The position numbers and the translations under genes were made by a program. 64,000 bases of DNA from Hofstenia miamia (taxonomy: Eukaryota; Xenacoelomorpha; Acoela): the NCBI GenBank assembly GCA_004352715.1, contig SCFE01000003.1, positions 595,125-659,124 of the forward strand, in the 5' to 3' direction. The notes beneath the pieces were generated by a model. The model was given only the letters and a program-made list of their open reading frames with translations, was not told the origin of the DNA and did no database searches. Below, in pieces: positions 31,017 through 45,307 of this stretch (position 1 is its first letter; each line of letters starts with the position of its first letter).

Positions 31017-34000
31017 TTGTAAACAGTGCAAATTCACAAGAATTAACCGTTTAAACAGAATTGCTAAATATTTACCCGCTAGAGAGTTCAGGACTTCCTA
31101 GATCAAATGCTTGTACGAATACATCATATTCTTGGTAAACACTGAGGCTCTCGTTCCTCTTATAGATTCTTCCATCAGTAGAGTTTATTTTGAAGTAAGT
31201 AGATTCCCTTGCCAATCTGTAGCGTATCTGCGAATTATCCGTTCCAGCTAAAATCATAAAATTTTGTAGACAAATTCAAAGAAATATTTCAATTAAAAGA
31301 ACCTGAAACTACTATAGAAAATTGAAAGTTAAAATTTTATAATACTAAAAAATTATACGCTTTCCTTTAGAATAAATATTCTAGAACACATTAAAACAAT
31401 AAGCTCTGATTAATCTCTTCGGTTTATTGGCTCATCTTGCATTTAGAAAGATTTTTTTAGAAAATCACAATTTATCACATGGAAGCATAGAATACGCAAG
31501 CAAGTTTAAACAATTTGTGTTCGTGCATTCAATAATGAATGTATACCTTTTTCATTTGAATTAAAAATTTGAAATAACTAGTTACATAACATTTTTTGAA
31601 GTTTGTGACTCCTAAAAACAGAGATATCGAGAGTTCATTTGTTATATTAGTATGAAAGAATGCCAGTTAATATTTCGCAATTAAAATTTCTATGATAACA
31701 CAGACTAGAATTGGTACTTTGCTTAATGGCCACTATATATAACCTCGTTTTTTTACAAAGATAGTTCTAAATATTTCACAATTATAAAAAAATCAAAAGA
31801 AAAACGTTAATAAAAATGCTGTAACATTTTCGGTAGTGTAATCCATTAAATATGATAAATATATTACGTAAAATTCATACATAAATCTGGGTAAGTTGAC
31901 TCCTGGGCAGCAATCTGAATTTTGGTGAAGTAATCATTCGACACATTAAAAGGCATTTCAGTGGAGTAAAAGCTGACTAATAAAAATGGCCTGACATCAT
32001 TCTGATCCAAAACGTTTATTGCAACACTTGAAAATACTTTCTAAATACATTATTAAAAATGTATAAATGCAAATATTCACATATTAACAAAATAATGAAC
32101 ATACACGCATTATACAAACAATATATATACAGTAATATGAAAATATATCTCAAAAAATCGGCATCAGATGGTGCAGAAGCGAAAAATTTCTTCATTTGCA
32201 AAGAATGGTAAATGATGCCATATTTCATAGTATTACGCACGCAAATTGTACCAGTAGTTCTCTTCATAAGTACCACACCCTGTCGTGCATGATCATAATC
32301 ATGGAGGAGTTTGTTCCATGTTTGACTGCATAAAAGTTCGCGACGATCATACAGCGTGAGGAATTAAAAGTTGAACAAGCTCCCTTATAAGTAGAACCAG
32401 TTGGAATAATGCAGAAAGCTTTCTTTGTATCAGTTTACGTTTATTGCTTGCATTCAAATTTATAACATGGTGTCAACTTTGACAACGGTATTCAAGAGAC
32501 TACCTTATTTATCATATGTACAGTTAAACGATGTCTTTTGTTGGAATTCGATTTATTCTCAACATATGGATATAATACAATCACTTAGCTCCCTTTGATA
32601 CAACATAATTCATATTTTAGCTCTAATTTGTTGGTGTTAAATGTTTACATAAATTCTCAATGATGTTCGAATCAAGATGTTTAAGACCAGAAAAATAAAA
32701 CATGTTTTCAGCACGCTGGGATCAAATACTATACAATCCATCGCAAAAGTCTAAACATAATAAAACGCAAATATCATAGTGTGCATCTTCACAGTAATTT
32801 CACATTATAACAGCTACGTAATAGAGGCCTAAATAATTATGAGCTTCAATCGTCAATGATAAAAATTCAAAATTTTTGTAACCCAAGTCATATGTGAGCG
32901 GTATGGCATCAAATTGTTTTAAAAAATATAGGTGCCGAATCGAGTCACCAGATCATTTGTTTTAGAATTTTAGCGGGTCTCAGCGAGTCACCGCTTCAAA
33001 TCCTATAACGGTTGGATGGATTATAAAAATGGACCCTGTTACAACTCTACTATATAATGACATATATATTTAAAAAATGCTTACTAGCTTGGTGCTATCA
33101 TCTACAGTTCCATTATCAATAGCTTCTACTGTAAAGTTCAACCAATTACCAACAATCTCACGGTCAAATGGATATTTGACTGTAATTATTCCGGTTTCAG
33201 AATTAATGTTGAAAAAAACACTTTTTTCTGTATCCGGAATATGATAGAATAATTCCTGGAGCCCAGATTCGTCATTGTAATCTGCATCAGTGGCACTTAC
33301 TTGGACCACAAAAGTATCTTAAAATATACACTGATCACAATCGAAATGGTAAAATGGAAAGCGTATTTACTTAATGAATTCAGAGTTCCAAAATAATACT
33401 TATACAATGTTAATCACTCACGAAATTTTAAATAAATTATATCAATAACGAGCTTTTTTTAGCTATGGAGAATTTCAATTCATTTGAAGTCACTGCTAGT
33501 TTTCTAATATTATAGATACAAGTACAAACATCTTCTTAATGAAAAAACTTACCACGGACTGAGTTTTCTGCAACAGATGCCTCATAAAGTGCCCTGGAAA
33601 ATACTGGGTAGTTATCATTCATATTAATAACTTTAAACTGTAGCAGCATTTCTGCGGTGAGGCCTTTGGAGTCGACGGCTTGAATTTTCACATCGATTTT
33701 TTCTGTTTGGATTACTTCAGAGTCAAGCTTAGCAGGCGAAAATAGTAGTGTACAGTTTGCTGTTGTCACTCCAGCACTATTAAGTGATTGCGGAACAGAG
33801 CATGGAGGAGCCAACTATACATGAAACACATTAAAAATTTCGTATGGTATTGATATAAGGCGAACTGCCTAGTTTGGCCATGAATTTCTATTGAACAATA
33901 ACGATGCGAATGGCCAATGAAGGTTAAACACGCACTAAATTACATGAAACACAATCAATGAGTAGACATGTTTACTCTATTTTCTCGTTTACATTCGTTT

Positions 34001-37000
34001 ACATTTTATCAAGAAAAAAGTTTGATGTAAGAAGCTCTAAAATTGGCAATTTTTGATTGAAATTTTTTCAACTCGAGAGCGTTTTTGCCCATGGTATACC
34101 CACTTTAAAAACCTTGCCCGATGCCCACCCCGAACAGCCCAGCCTCATGGGTTGACTTGCCCCACTTCGATCTCTGATACTTGTAGTGTCATAGAAATCC
34201 ATGATTTTAATAATACAGCGCAATCATTTAGTAAAGTCATGAGAATACACTAAAAATATCTTTTGCTCCATAATAAAGTAATGACTTGTAATTAGAAGGC
34301 GACTTCATGTAAGTTCAACACTGTCACATCTAAAGCGGAAGAGAAAACCAATCATAATCGAAATCTATAACAACATTTTATTGCGATCCCACGGCTACAT
34401 GCTCCGTGTGTGAAATGCACACATATAATTCTAGAATTCTAGAATCAGTACGTCCCCGAAAATCTACATTTGTTATAGTATTTAACACCAGAACGGCCAA
34501 ATGTGTCAAAATGACTCAAATGAAAATTTTGTTTAATTGTGCATGCACTAAGTAAAAATAACAGCAGGTATATGCACCACCAAATACACTGATTATCCAT
34601 TTGAATTTGGATTTGCTATTTTTTTCATGCTTTTACATAATTTTCTATTTTGAAATTTTGTATGAAAAAGAATCCTAAGGAGTGTTAATAAAGAGACTTA
34701 CATTTAACTTCAAAAAAATATTACAATGGCAACCTAAAGCTTAAGAAATACAAAGTAGAAAGCGAACTACAGCATTAGAAAATTTTACCTCAAAGACTCC
34801 ATCTACAGTCTGACTAATGAGATTATATACAATGGAATCCACATGATAGTTTTCTGACGATGAATCCGGGGCATCAGGATCTTGAGTCCTGAGATCAATG
34901 TTTGTTTTTCCGGTTGGCAAGAGGCTGTTTTCAACAGACGTTGTTTTCACTTCTGATGTCTAAACCAGAAAGTCATTCTATGCAGAAATATAAAATAAAA
35001 AATTAGCACAATACTATAACAAATATGAAATTAATTACTAAAGTCTAAATTTAAGCTTACAACAGTTTATTTAATATTTGCTTGTTCATTTGGCTTTGTT
35101 TGATTTAAATTTGTGGGATCATAGTTTTGTATGCAACAAAGTTTGAAAAAAACAGCTATCCAAATGCACATCTCGATTGCTTCGAGAATGAAGAAACCAC
35201 GTTTCACTAAAAATTACCAAATCACAGAAGAGAAACTTTATTTTATTATATTTAGATTAGTAGTCTTGCGAATTATTCAAAGCCATTTAGAGTTTTCATC
35301 GGATCTAAATTTTAGACCAGAACTGTTCTTAGGCATAGCGGACTCGACCCGACCAGAAACAAAAAATACAGTACACCAGATTCCTAATCCAAAATCGGGT
35401 AAAGTCTGAGAACTCTAGTGCTTAACATGTGCTATAAACATCATAGTTTATTGTTACCATGTCCCGCCTTGCGTACACCACTGATTATTGCAATAGTATG
35501 GAGAGATTAAATGCTTTTTTATTATCTGTTTTAATGAAAAACCACAACATAGACCCTGACTCGAATCCGAAATCAGGTCGGACTTATGAACTATAAAGCT
35601 ACTATCTATAATAATCTTTTCTTAAAAGCAAGAAAACTAGACATTGATTATTAAAATTAAGGGCCATTAAATAGTTTCTAAAATATCTTAGATCAAACTA
35701 ATGAATTCAGCTTGTAAGAAGTTGAAGACAACAGAAACAATTAGATGTTGTAAGCTAGATGTCTATTGCTAAAACTCTATAATCTCAATAACATGCCAAA
35801 CATAAGTATATATTTCATTAGGCTTTTCATTTAAAGTAAACTAAATAAGCCTGTTAGTAGGCGACATAGTTATATACACATGATTGTTTGGCATTTACCA
35901 AATCATTGTCTTCCTTTATCTCAAACAAAAACTGCGGAGAACTTGCAACAAAGAATGGACTCTCATTCACGTCAGTGACATTAACTTCCAGGAATCCAAC
36001 ATCAAGAAGTGTATGATTCCTAATATTTGTAACTGATATTGTTAAGTGATAAATCGGCATTGGAGGCAAGTCTTCGAAGTCAAATACAGAATTGGCTGTA
36101 ATGTAGATCTTCCCATCTAAAATCTAAGGATAAAAAGAAAATCGGAAAAATACTTGCCAGTATTAATCTCAAATTTAGATGAAGCATTGTTTCCTTGATT
36201 GTCAGTTGCTGATTCAATTTTAAAAATCACATCATCTCCTTCTAGATTTTCCATTTCCACCGAGTATAGAAGAGTGTTTTCCGGATAATGTTGGTTCTCT
36301 TCGATGGAAATTGTTCGATTGAGATTAATAATATTGGGATGCACATCAAATAAGTCAAGAATGTTTACCGTTAATTCACCAATGGCTTCCTGATTGACAC
36401 CATCACTTGCAATGAGCTGAAGTACATAGACACTCTTAACTTCATGATTTAACATCGCATTCCATCTAATTCGTAATTCAGCGCCTAGATTATAAAATAT
36501 ATTATAAATTGAAAATCCAATCTCAAATAAAAAATGTATGTATCCATCTCAAACTGGCTGTAACTAATAATGTAAATTTTAATAATAATTATATAGTTAC
36601 TCTGTCTCTGACCCTCCGATATGCTTACACTGATAATGCCAAATTTACAAATCATGAACATGTTGATATCTTGAAATAAATCGTGCACAAGCATCATGTC
36701 TGGCTACATTGTTAATAGCCGACAAGGTCTGAATGAAATTTTAATGCATGAAAAGCGTAAAAAATGCACTTTACTAACTACAAAAATGTAGTTGCTTCAA
36801 ATTTGTAATAACTAGCAATTTTATTGAGCAACAGACTGTCCAAAGATTTCAGATTTAACTCCTTTTAAAAGTGGTTAATCCAGAGTAAGAGCTACAAATT
36901 TTAAAATGTAAGGCGATAAGATTTTCCGATATCAATCCATTCAGTTCCACCTGATAAGAAGTAAAAAAGGCAACACTATCATCAACAACTTACCTCACTT

Positions 37001-37850
37001 GACTAGGATCACATTAACGAACTCATTATTATGGGATCATCAAAAGCAGACTTTCTTAATTTATACTCAAAGACTTAAAAAAATTTCAATTTTTTTGCTT
37101 TATGAACTTTTTTTTTAATATTTTGCTTTGTGTCTCAATAATCATAGAACAGATACAAGCTGTTAATGTTACAAAAAAATCTGCTACTGGTGATTACGGT
37201 TATTAGTATATAAACAGACTGATCAAAGCCACGAATAGCACAGCTCTATTAATAATGTAATAAAATGTCGATAAAGTGGATTTACAATTATCCCATCGCG
37301 ACCTTGATATATTCTTCTTCATATTTTAAGGCCTTACTAAAATTTGGAGACGAAAAGGAAGGAATGACTTCGGTTCCGTTAACATTAGCATTAACAAGCT
37401 CGAACTGATTTTCAGCCCCTTCCAGTCGAAAGCTTAAAGGACTAATCGTTTCATCATTATCAGGATCCGTCGCTATCAGTGTAAATATGACATCAGCTAA
37501 AAATAGGGTTAATACTAGAGATTAAACTAAAATTCAAATTTCGGATGCACTTTGAGATCCATCAAAATAATTAAATACTTACTGGAAACATTTAACCAAA
37601 AATTGGCTAGTTACTTTCATTAAAATTGTACAAGTGTATATCCTCTGATACATTTTGGAAAAATAAAAACACTGTTGTAATCAAACAATACAAGAAGTTT
37701 ATACCAAAATGATAAGTAAGTATTTAAGCATTACTTAAGTGATTATTGATATTATCAATTATATACGTCCTAATGAGATTTGGGTTACAGATTTAAGAGT
37801 TTTTTTTAATTTAATATTTTTTAATAATGTGTTTACTACTGCTTTCCTAA

Positions 37851-37899
<49 letters not shown>

Positions 37900-38272
37900 G
37901 TATATATTGTGGAAAATTTAAAGAAATTTCTTAAATAATGACGCTTCATAGTACTTTTATTACTTAAAATTATCATAATCATTTTTTTAAAAAGAAATTA
38001 TTAATTGATTAGTTACTTGAGATTTGGATCTAGCATTACATACATTTTGAATTTTCATTAACAGAAATCGATGCTGGTAAATTGATCCATGTTGGGTTTT
38101 CATCATTTACATTTTCAACAATAATACTAAGCTTGTGGAAATCAGGAACGTATGGTTCGACATCGTAACCTTCAACAATCACTGTCATAGGATTGTCTGC
38201 CAGATGTTCAAAATCGATATTCGAATTAGCAGCAAGAAATAGTTCGCCTATTGAAAAAAGTTTAATAACAAG

Positions 38273-38305
<33 letters not shown>

Positions 38306-41300
38306 NNNNNNNNNNNNNNNNNNNNNNNNNNNNNNNNNNNNNNNNNNNNNNNNNNNNNNNNNNNNNNNNNNNNNNNNNNNNNNNNNNNNNNNNNNNNNNN
38401 NNNNNTTATATATATATATATATATATTTGTCAGTATTACATGCTTCTACAACACTACATGAAAATGCAAAAATCAGAAATGTCGAAGATTGATTAAAGA
38501 ATTTCAGCTGTATCTTGAATCAATAATTTTCGAGGAATCTTTATATTCCCAACATGGTTAAGTCCTGTAATGCAAATCTTATGAATATAACAGTTCAAAA
38601 GACCAACTTGTTAGATTTGTTCATTTGTAACAGATAGATTGAATCAATCTAATTCCTGTCTTTACGAATGTATTAAACATGCTTCCTGAAAGTTTAAAAT
38701 AACAATCATTTCCGCATTACTTTTAAACGTATTACACCCTATTGAAGAATGTCTATTTTCAAAAAATTCTGATCGTCCTTTAATATAAATCTTCTTATGA
38801 AAATTGTATAAATATCGTTAATGTATGTGAAGTTAAAAAGAAATAATGTTACAAAGAAATGTATTTTATAAGAAATTTAACTTGAAATAAATTAGTATTT
38901 TAAATACGCTTAATTATAAATAATATCTTATGCATAATTCATTTTTAGACTTTATTTATCACTAAAAGCATTGTTCTTATTTTAACATTGGGACTTCAAC
39001 GATTTTGCTGATTTTACTTGTTCATATCCTAATTAAAATAGGCGACTTTGACCCTATTTAAATTTTTTGCATTAATTGCCATTCAAAGAAATCCTTTCAT
39101 GAAAACGTAGAGGAACTGTTCAATGATTGCCTTTGTGGTACCGAGAACCCGAAATGGTAATTATATTTTAGCGCTTACGGAAGTCACTGATCACGGTGTC
39201 TTTTCACATAACCTGCACCAAAATTGAACCAAAACAATAAGGCTCAATCATAAGTTAACAGTAATCAGCGCACATCTTTGGGGTACATATTCAAACTTAT
39301 AATCCAAACTTACCAGAAATTTTTTATAAGCTGCATTTTTATAGGCGCATAATATTGATAATTTATTTATAAATCCTGATATTCGCATCTATATGTATAA
39401 GTGCATATGTTACATAAACTGAATTTGTTGCACTTAATTGCTTAAGTCAATTCTGCTTTTATAAACTGCGTAGTTGTGGGAGACTGTTCAAATACAAGTG
39501 ACACCTATGTAACAGAAAGATTCTAATTTATAGAATTATCTCGAATTTGAGCTTATAAATCCTAATTGAAAAGTTAATGCTAAAATTTAATTACAATTAA
39601 CCAAAACGTGTCTCTAATACAGAAATAATTCCAAAAAGAACTAATTGTCAAACAGCTCAAGTATTCAAAGCTTTCACTTACGCCATCTATTGACATTGGT
39701 TGTTCGTTTGCCATATTAATTAAAAATCAATTAAGTTAAAGAGGGGTTACACCTACCAGATGCTAAGCCAATTTTAAAGTAGCCTTCGGGTGTTTGTTGA
39801 CTAAGACGCCATTGCGCTAGATTGTTCACATCCATAATCATCGTTATTAATAATTGATCGATGGAAGTATCCAAGGATTCGGAAATTCTCAATTCAGTTT
39901 GCACTGTTTCAATTTCTATAAGCCATTCTAAAATATTCAAATAAGTGAAAATTGAAAATTAATAATGTAATATATTTAGCACAAGAAAATGAAATCTCAG
40001 TATTAGTTTTAAGGCATCTCACTTGTTTTATGCGTGATTTCTTGAGGCAAGCTTAGACAGCCATGGGAGTTGGCTTTAACTTCTAGCGTATAGGAAGTAG
40101 CCTCATTGAGGTTTTCAATCGTGTAAGGAATCTCCCCATCAGTGACTCCATTAATAGGCCAACTCGCTCCCGCAGTAGGTGTCAAACTAATTATAAAATC
40201 ATCGAATACTCCAGCTGATGGCTGAGTCCAGTTGAAAGTAATATTGTTCCAGCTGAATTCAGATACAGATACTGCGTTCGGTGTCTCAGGCACTAAAATA
40301 TATTAATCAAGATTATGGTCACGTAAATGCCAAATCATACGTAAGTTAAGAACTGCTTGAAAATTGAACAAGGCCTTTAACTCAAAAACAGGCGCCCAGT
40401 CAGAATTTTATTTCCGAAGGGGCACAGATAGAAAACAGTCGGATTTTTTTCATTTCAATCTGAACTGTACTTTTCTACAATTTTTAGTCTAGATCAAGAA
40501 TTAAAACATCTCAATATATGTGTTAAAAGCACACAAACTCTCCCGAACTCACATCATTAGTCTAGCAGAAGTGTCGTATCTGCCAATTCATCATTAGATA
40601 CTACGAATATTGGTTTAATATTTTGGGAGATTATATAATTAAAATTGGTTTAAATATTATTAGATATTTAATATTTAAGTATGTAAAAACAATATTTAGT
40701 TGAAAAACAAACATCATGGATATTAATGGCTATATTAACAAATACAGTAGTTCAATACAACAAGAATTTTGACATTATTTTTTTGCTTTTGACATAAATT
40801 GTTTAATATCTGTGATAAATTTAGCATAAAAAACTTTGTAAAACCTTGTTTTTTAATACAAAAAGATATTCCGATTTTCGGCAGTTTTTTATAGGGGCAT
40901 TTCCTCCCAGCATCGTTCCCCCATTGCCTGCGCCTATGCACAAATAGCAGTTCTTGGCCTCATTCGTAAACTCTGAATTATGCAGTAATATTATAATGTT
41001 ATACATACAAAGTTAATAGAAAAACATTCATTTATGGAAAAAATTATTCAATTTTCAACCAAACGCTGTTTGTACATGGATCAGAGGCAATTTAGGCATG
41101 AAAGAGAAGTGAACATTAATTTAGGAAAAGTCAACCTCTATCAACACGATAGAGTTTCAATTGAAACTTACTTGTGCATTGGATAGCCGATGCAACTGCG
41201 CCTGCTGTACCTTTATAAACAGCATGGATTTCCATTGCGTATTGCTCTCCTGGAATCAGGTTTGTCCAATCATGTGGAGAAGACATTGTCGTCTTTGCAT

Positions 41301-44300
41301 CAGCAGTTGCAGAGGTAAGATAAATTTCCCCTTCATAAGAATCAACATTGCCACTTTCAACTCCAAATGTGATATTGATTAAGGTTGTATTGAAGTTAAT
41401 AATGGTAATTGCAGTGATGTCGGGTGCTAAGAAGTAATTGAAATTGTATACTAATTGTAAATACATGTATATGTTAGAAAATTGTACCTGTGTGATCGGC
41501 TAAAGTTGCCAATTCTCCATCTACACTTTGAAAGCTCGCTTGCACCTCAATGATATAGTCCTCCCCAGGCAAAAGGCTACTGAACGTATGAGGAGACACC
41601 TCAGAACTGTATGTACAACTTCTTGCCCCACTGGATAAGTAAATGCAAACATCGTAGTTATCTGCTGTAGTAGCTGAAACGTAGGATACTTCTACAGACG
41701 TATCAGTTCTGCTCGAATGCGTGATGATCGTTGTATCCGGTGCTAAATATTCCCAAGTAAAGACCGAAGCCGCTATTGGATTGCAATTTATATCTGGGCT
41801 AGAGCAACTAGGCAACCTTGCTTAGTTGCAATTTGAGGTTGGGATGATATTGGATAAATTAGACAAACTCATCAATACTGGTTTATATGTGATAAATTTA
41901 CTAGTTTATACAAAAATAGAAATGTTCAAGACTGCGCATGCAGATTTTTATATTTCTATACCATTATTATAAAAAATAATAGATTATGTTTAAAAATGCA
42001 ACAGTAACAGTAATTTTCTAAATACATTGGTTTACTATTAAATATATTTAGCTAAATCAATCAAAATCAGGATCCGAGATCATTGAGATTACAGGTAACT
42101 TGAGTAACAAGTGAACAAGTTGCGACCTGTTGTCAGCCATGGTATGCTCTACAATAAATCAAAAATGCACTTAAATGTATTGATATAGTAAAACTTTGCT
42201 AATACGTGTACATGTTCATCTAAATTTGAAAGTCTGAACCTGTATACGTAGGACTTTTTATTGTCTCCGTACTTCTAAGGTTTTCATTAATCGCCACGAC
42301 CTTAATTGTGTAGTCTTCACTTGGTGTTAAGGCTGAAAAGGTTTGTGGGCTGATTGCTTGGTTAAAATTGCAAGATCCAGAACCTGTTAAGTAGTAACAA
42401 ATTTCAAAAGTCGATGTTGTCGATGACGGTTGGAAAGAAATTTCTATGACATCTTTTGATTGATTATCAATGTTTACAGAGGGAGCCGAAGGCGCTAGGT
42501 ATATGAGTTAACTAAATCGTTAAAATATAAAATAGTGTACCTGTGTATAGGTCTCTTTCCTCCGTTTCAACACTCCTTAGAGATTGATAAACTGCCATGT
42601 ATTTTACAACGTAGCTAGTACTCGCTGTCAAAGAAGAAAATGTCTCAGGATTAGAAACAGCTGAAGGTGTACATTCACTTTCTCCAGTCTTATAAATACA
42701 CGCTTCATAGCTTGTTGTAGGTGAGTTTTCAGTGAAGGCAACTCTTATGTTGTCAAAAAGTTGAGTTGTTACACTTATTGTTGGAGATTTAGGAGCTAAA
42801 ATACAAGTTGCGAAAAAAATTTCACAATTTCATTTTATACAGGCAGACGCACGCAGTAGCAATAAAATATTCGGTGATTTTATAATGGGAAAGCGCTAAA
42901 GGAATTTTAACAAAAATGGAATGAAACGAACATCTATTCAAATGTTACTATTGGCTTAGTCTTTTAACTATATTAAAATTGGAATGAAAACGTAATTCAA
43001 ATTGTAAATACATATATTATATACGTAAGTGTATGAAAAGCAATAAATATTTTTAAAATTGTTTAAAAATTTTGAAAATCAATTGACTAATAATCGTGGG
43101 GACTTTGCTAGATTTCAGAAGTGAGTTAACAAATACATTTTCCAATGCTATACCTACCTCATCTTTATTAGATTCAAGCAAACTAAAATTTTTATTGGTG
43201 AAATTTAAATTTTCGAATGAAGTCATATTATTTTACGGACAATTACTTTTTCAAGAAATAATCTAATCGTTTAATGTGCTTCATTAAAATGATTCTTAAT
43301 TGTCACTCAAGAAATTTGAAGAATAATCAAGGAAATAACTTGAATTTTAGGTTTTCTATTTAGTAGTTCTTAGGAAATATATTACGTTTCTAAGGATACC
43401 TGTGAACACTGATGTGTCCTCATTTTCAACACTTTCTAAAGATTGGAAAACGGCCACAAGCTTTATCGTGTGTTCAGTACTGGCACTTAAGGACAAGAAT
43501 GTCTTTGGACTTTCGGCTACAGTTGGAGCACAAATGTCATTTCCAGTTTCATGAATACAGATTTTGAACTCCGTCGTTTCGGAATTTTCTGAAAACGTGA
43601 CAACGATTCTGTCATACAGTTGAGTTGTAATGGTCATTGTGGGCTTTGCAGGTGCTAAATTTAGATGAAATTTAGCGATAAAGTGTCTGAACTCGAAATA
43701 TAACCTATTTAATGCAATAATATTGAATTTCATGTTTTCTTCGTTGATTTGGTTTCATAATTTTTATATCTTAAAAATTATTTATTTTAATAGAAAGATA
43801 TTATCATAATATTCAATTTCAATATATATATATATATATACAGGGCGTCCCAAAAGTAGTCTAAGGGACTTAATTAGCTCTCATTTTGGATCGGCGTTGA
43901 TAATTTCCACAAAACTTTCCTCAAATAATCTATTGAATATGTCATTCGATGAACTAATACAGTAGCTATAACCTTTCAAAGTAAAAGTTCGTTAAATATA
44001 AAAAAATAAAGAAATAAATAAAAGTTTTATAAAACATTTTCAAAATTACAAAAACCTGGAAATAGCAAAATGAGAATGTTCGAGTCACTATTCAATGTGT
44101 TTTCCCCGGTTTTGGAGGCAAAGTCGAACGTTCAAAGTCGCCAATCGCACTTAAACGCTGATCCTCGGGAATCGCAGGCAAAATTGATGTATAAAAAGTG
44201 CTTATATATATATATATATAATATATAAGGGGGGGGGTGCTGCGAAAATTGGAGAGGATCACTAAAATCTGAAGGGGTCTAATATAAATATATATATATA

Positions 44301-45267
44301 TATATATATAATCTATTACAATCTTTTTTTAATTTTGCTTACACTTGGCACAGTCTCTCGCGTTGATCCTGAAAGAAAAATATCCAGCTTCAGCTTTCCT
44401 TATTTAATTCACTTCGTATATATACGAATTCTCTTTGCTAATCACGTACATGCATTTTTGTAAAAAAAATCGTATATTTTTCGTCCATTCCTATATATAC
44501 GTCAATGTCCCGATGTATCTTCAAATCTTATAGAAAAATTTATAACTATCGCAAAAAGCACTATTTCTTGTTTTGAATGTGGAAATAGTTTGAAAATAGT
44601 TGTTAACTTTGCAAATATTTGACATATTCTTGAAAAATTGCAATGCTAAACAAATTAAAATAATGTAATAACATACGAAATTGGCAATGAACACAATTGA
44701 ACAATTTCTGTTTGATAAGCATGTAATAAAAGGGCCTTAAATCGTTCCTTGGCAGTTAACTACGCATGTTTGCTTTTGAAAAGTTGACTTCAAAGTTTAA
44801 GATTATTAAACTTAAGTTGTGTATGTAAATTAATGAACATGCATTTATTAAAACTTACCAGTGTACACCGCAGTTTTTTCATCCATCTCGCTTTCTATCG
44901 ATTTGTAGATAGCTATCACTCTAACATTGTAGCTTTTACTTGCAGTCAGGGATTCGAATGTCACAGGATTTGCTACGTCTTCTGGTATACAAGCAGTCGT
45001 TCCAGTTTCGTATGAGCAAGATTTGTAGCTAGTAGTGGCAGATAGATGAATGAAGTGAACACGAATTTGGTCAAACACCTGATTTTCCACTGTTATTGTT
45101 GGGGCAAGAGGAGCTTAAAATCCAAAATTTATTCCTCATTTATGTAGCTGTTGCTTTCTTAGCACATTATAGAGTTCACTTTGACTTAAGCATCAATTTT
45201 CAGAAAATGTTATGCAGTAATACATTGAATATACTTTTTATTGTTTAATGACAACATCATTCCTCAT

Positions 45268-45307
<40 letters not shown>

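Noticed and set aside
32016-32276. 86-codon minus-strand frame
   Set aside because: Covers the intron next to the cadherin exon 31881-32040 in another frame. No domain.
36980-37080. Possible cadherin-linker exon near a GTAAGT donor at about 36990
   Set aside because: Stops in all useful frames and no suitable acceptor. The alternative donor at 37337 makes the neighbouring exons join correctly without it.
39665-39720. Possible exon ending at a GTAAGT donor near 39680 on the minus strand
   Set aside because: Exons 39757-39927 and 38044-38247 already join in phase and restore a cadherin strand (GLASG-ELFLAAN); the candidate has no acceptor and would break this.
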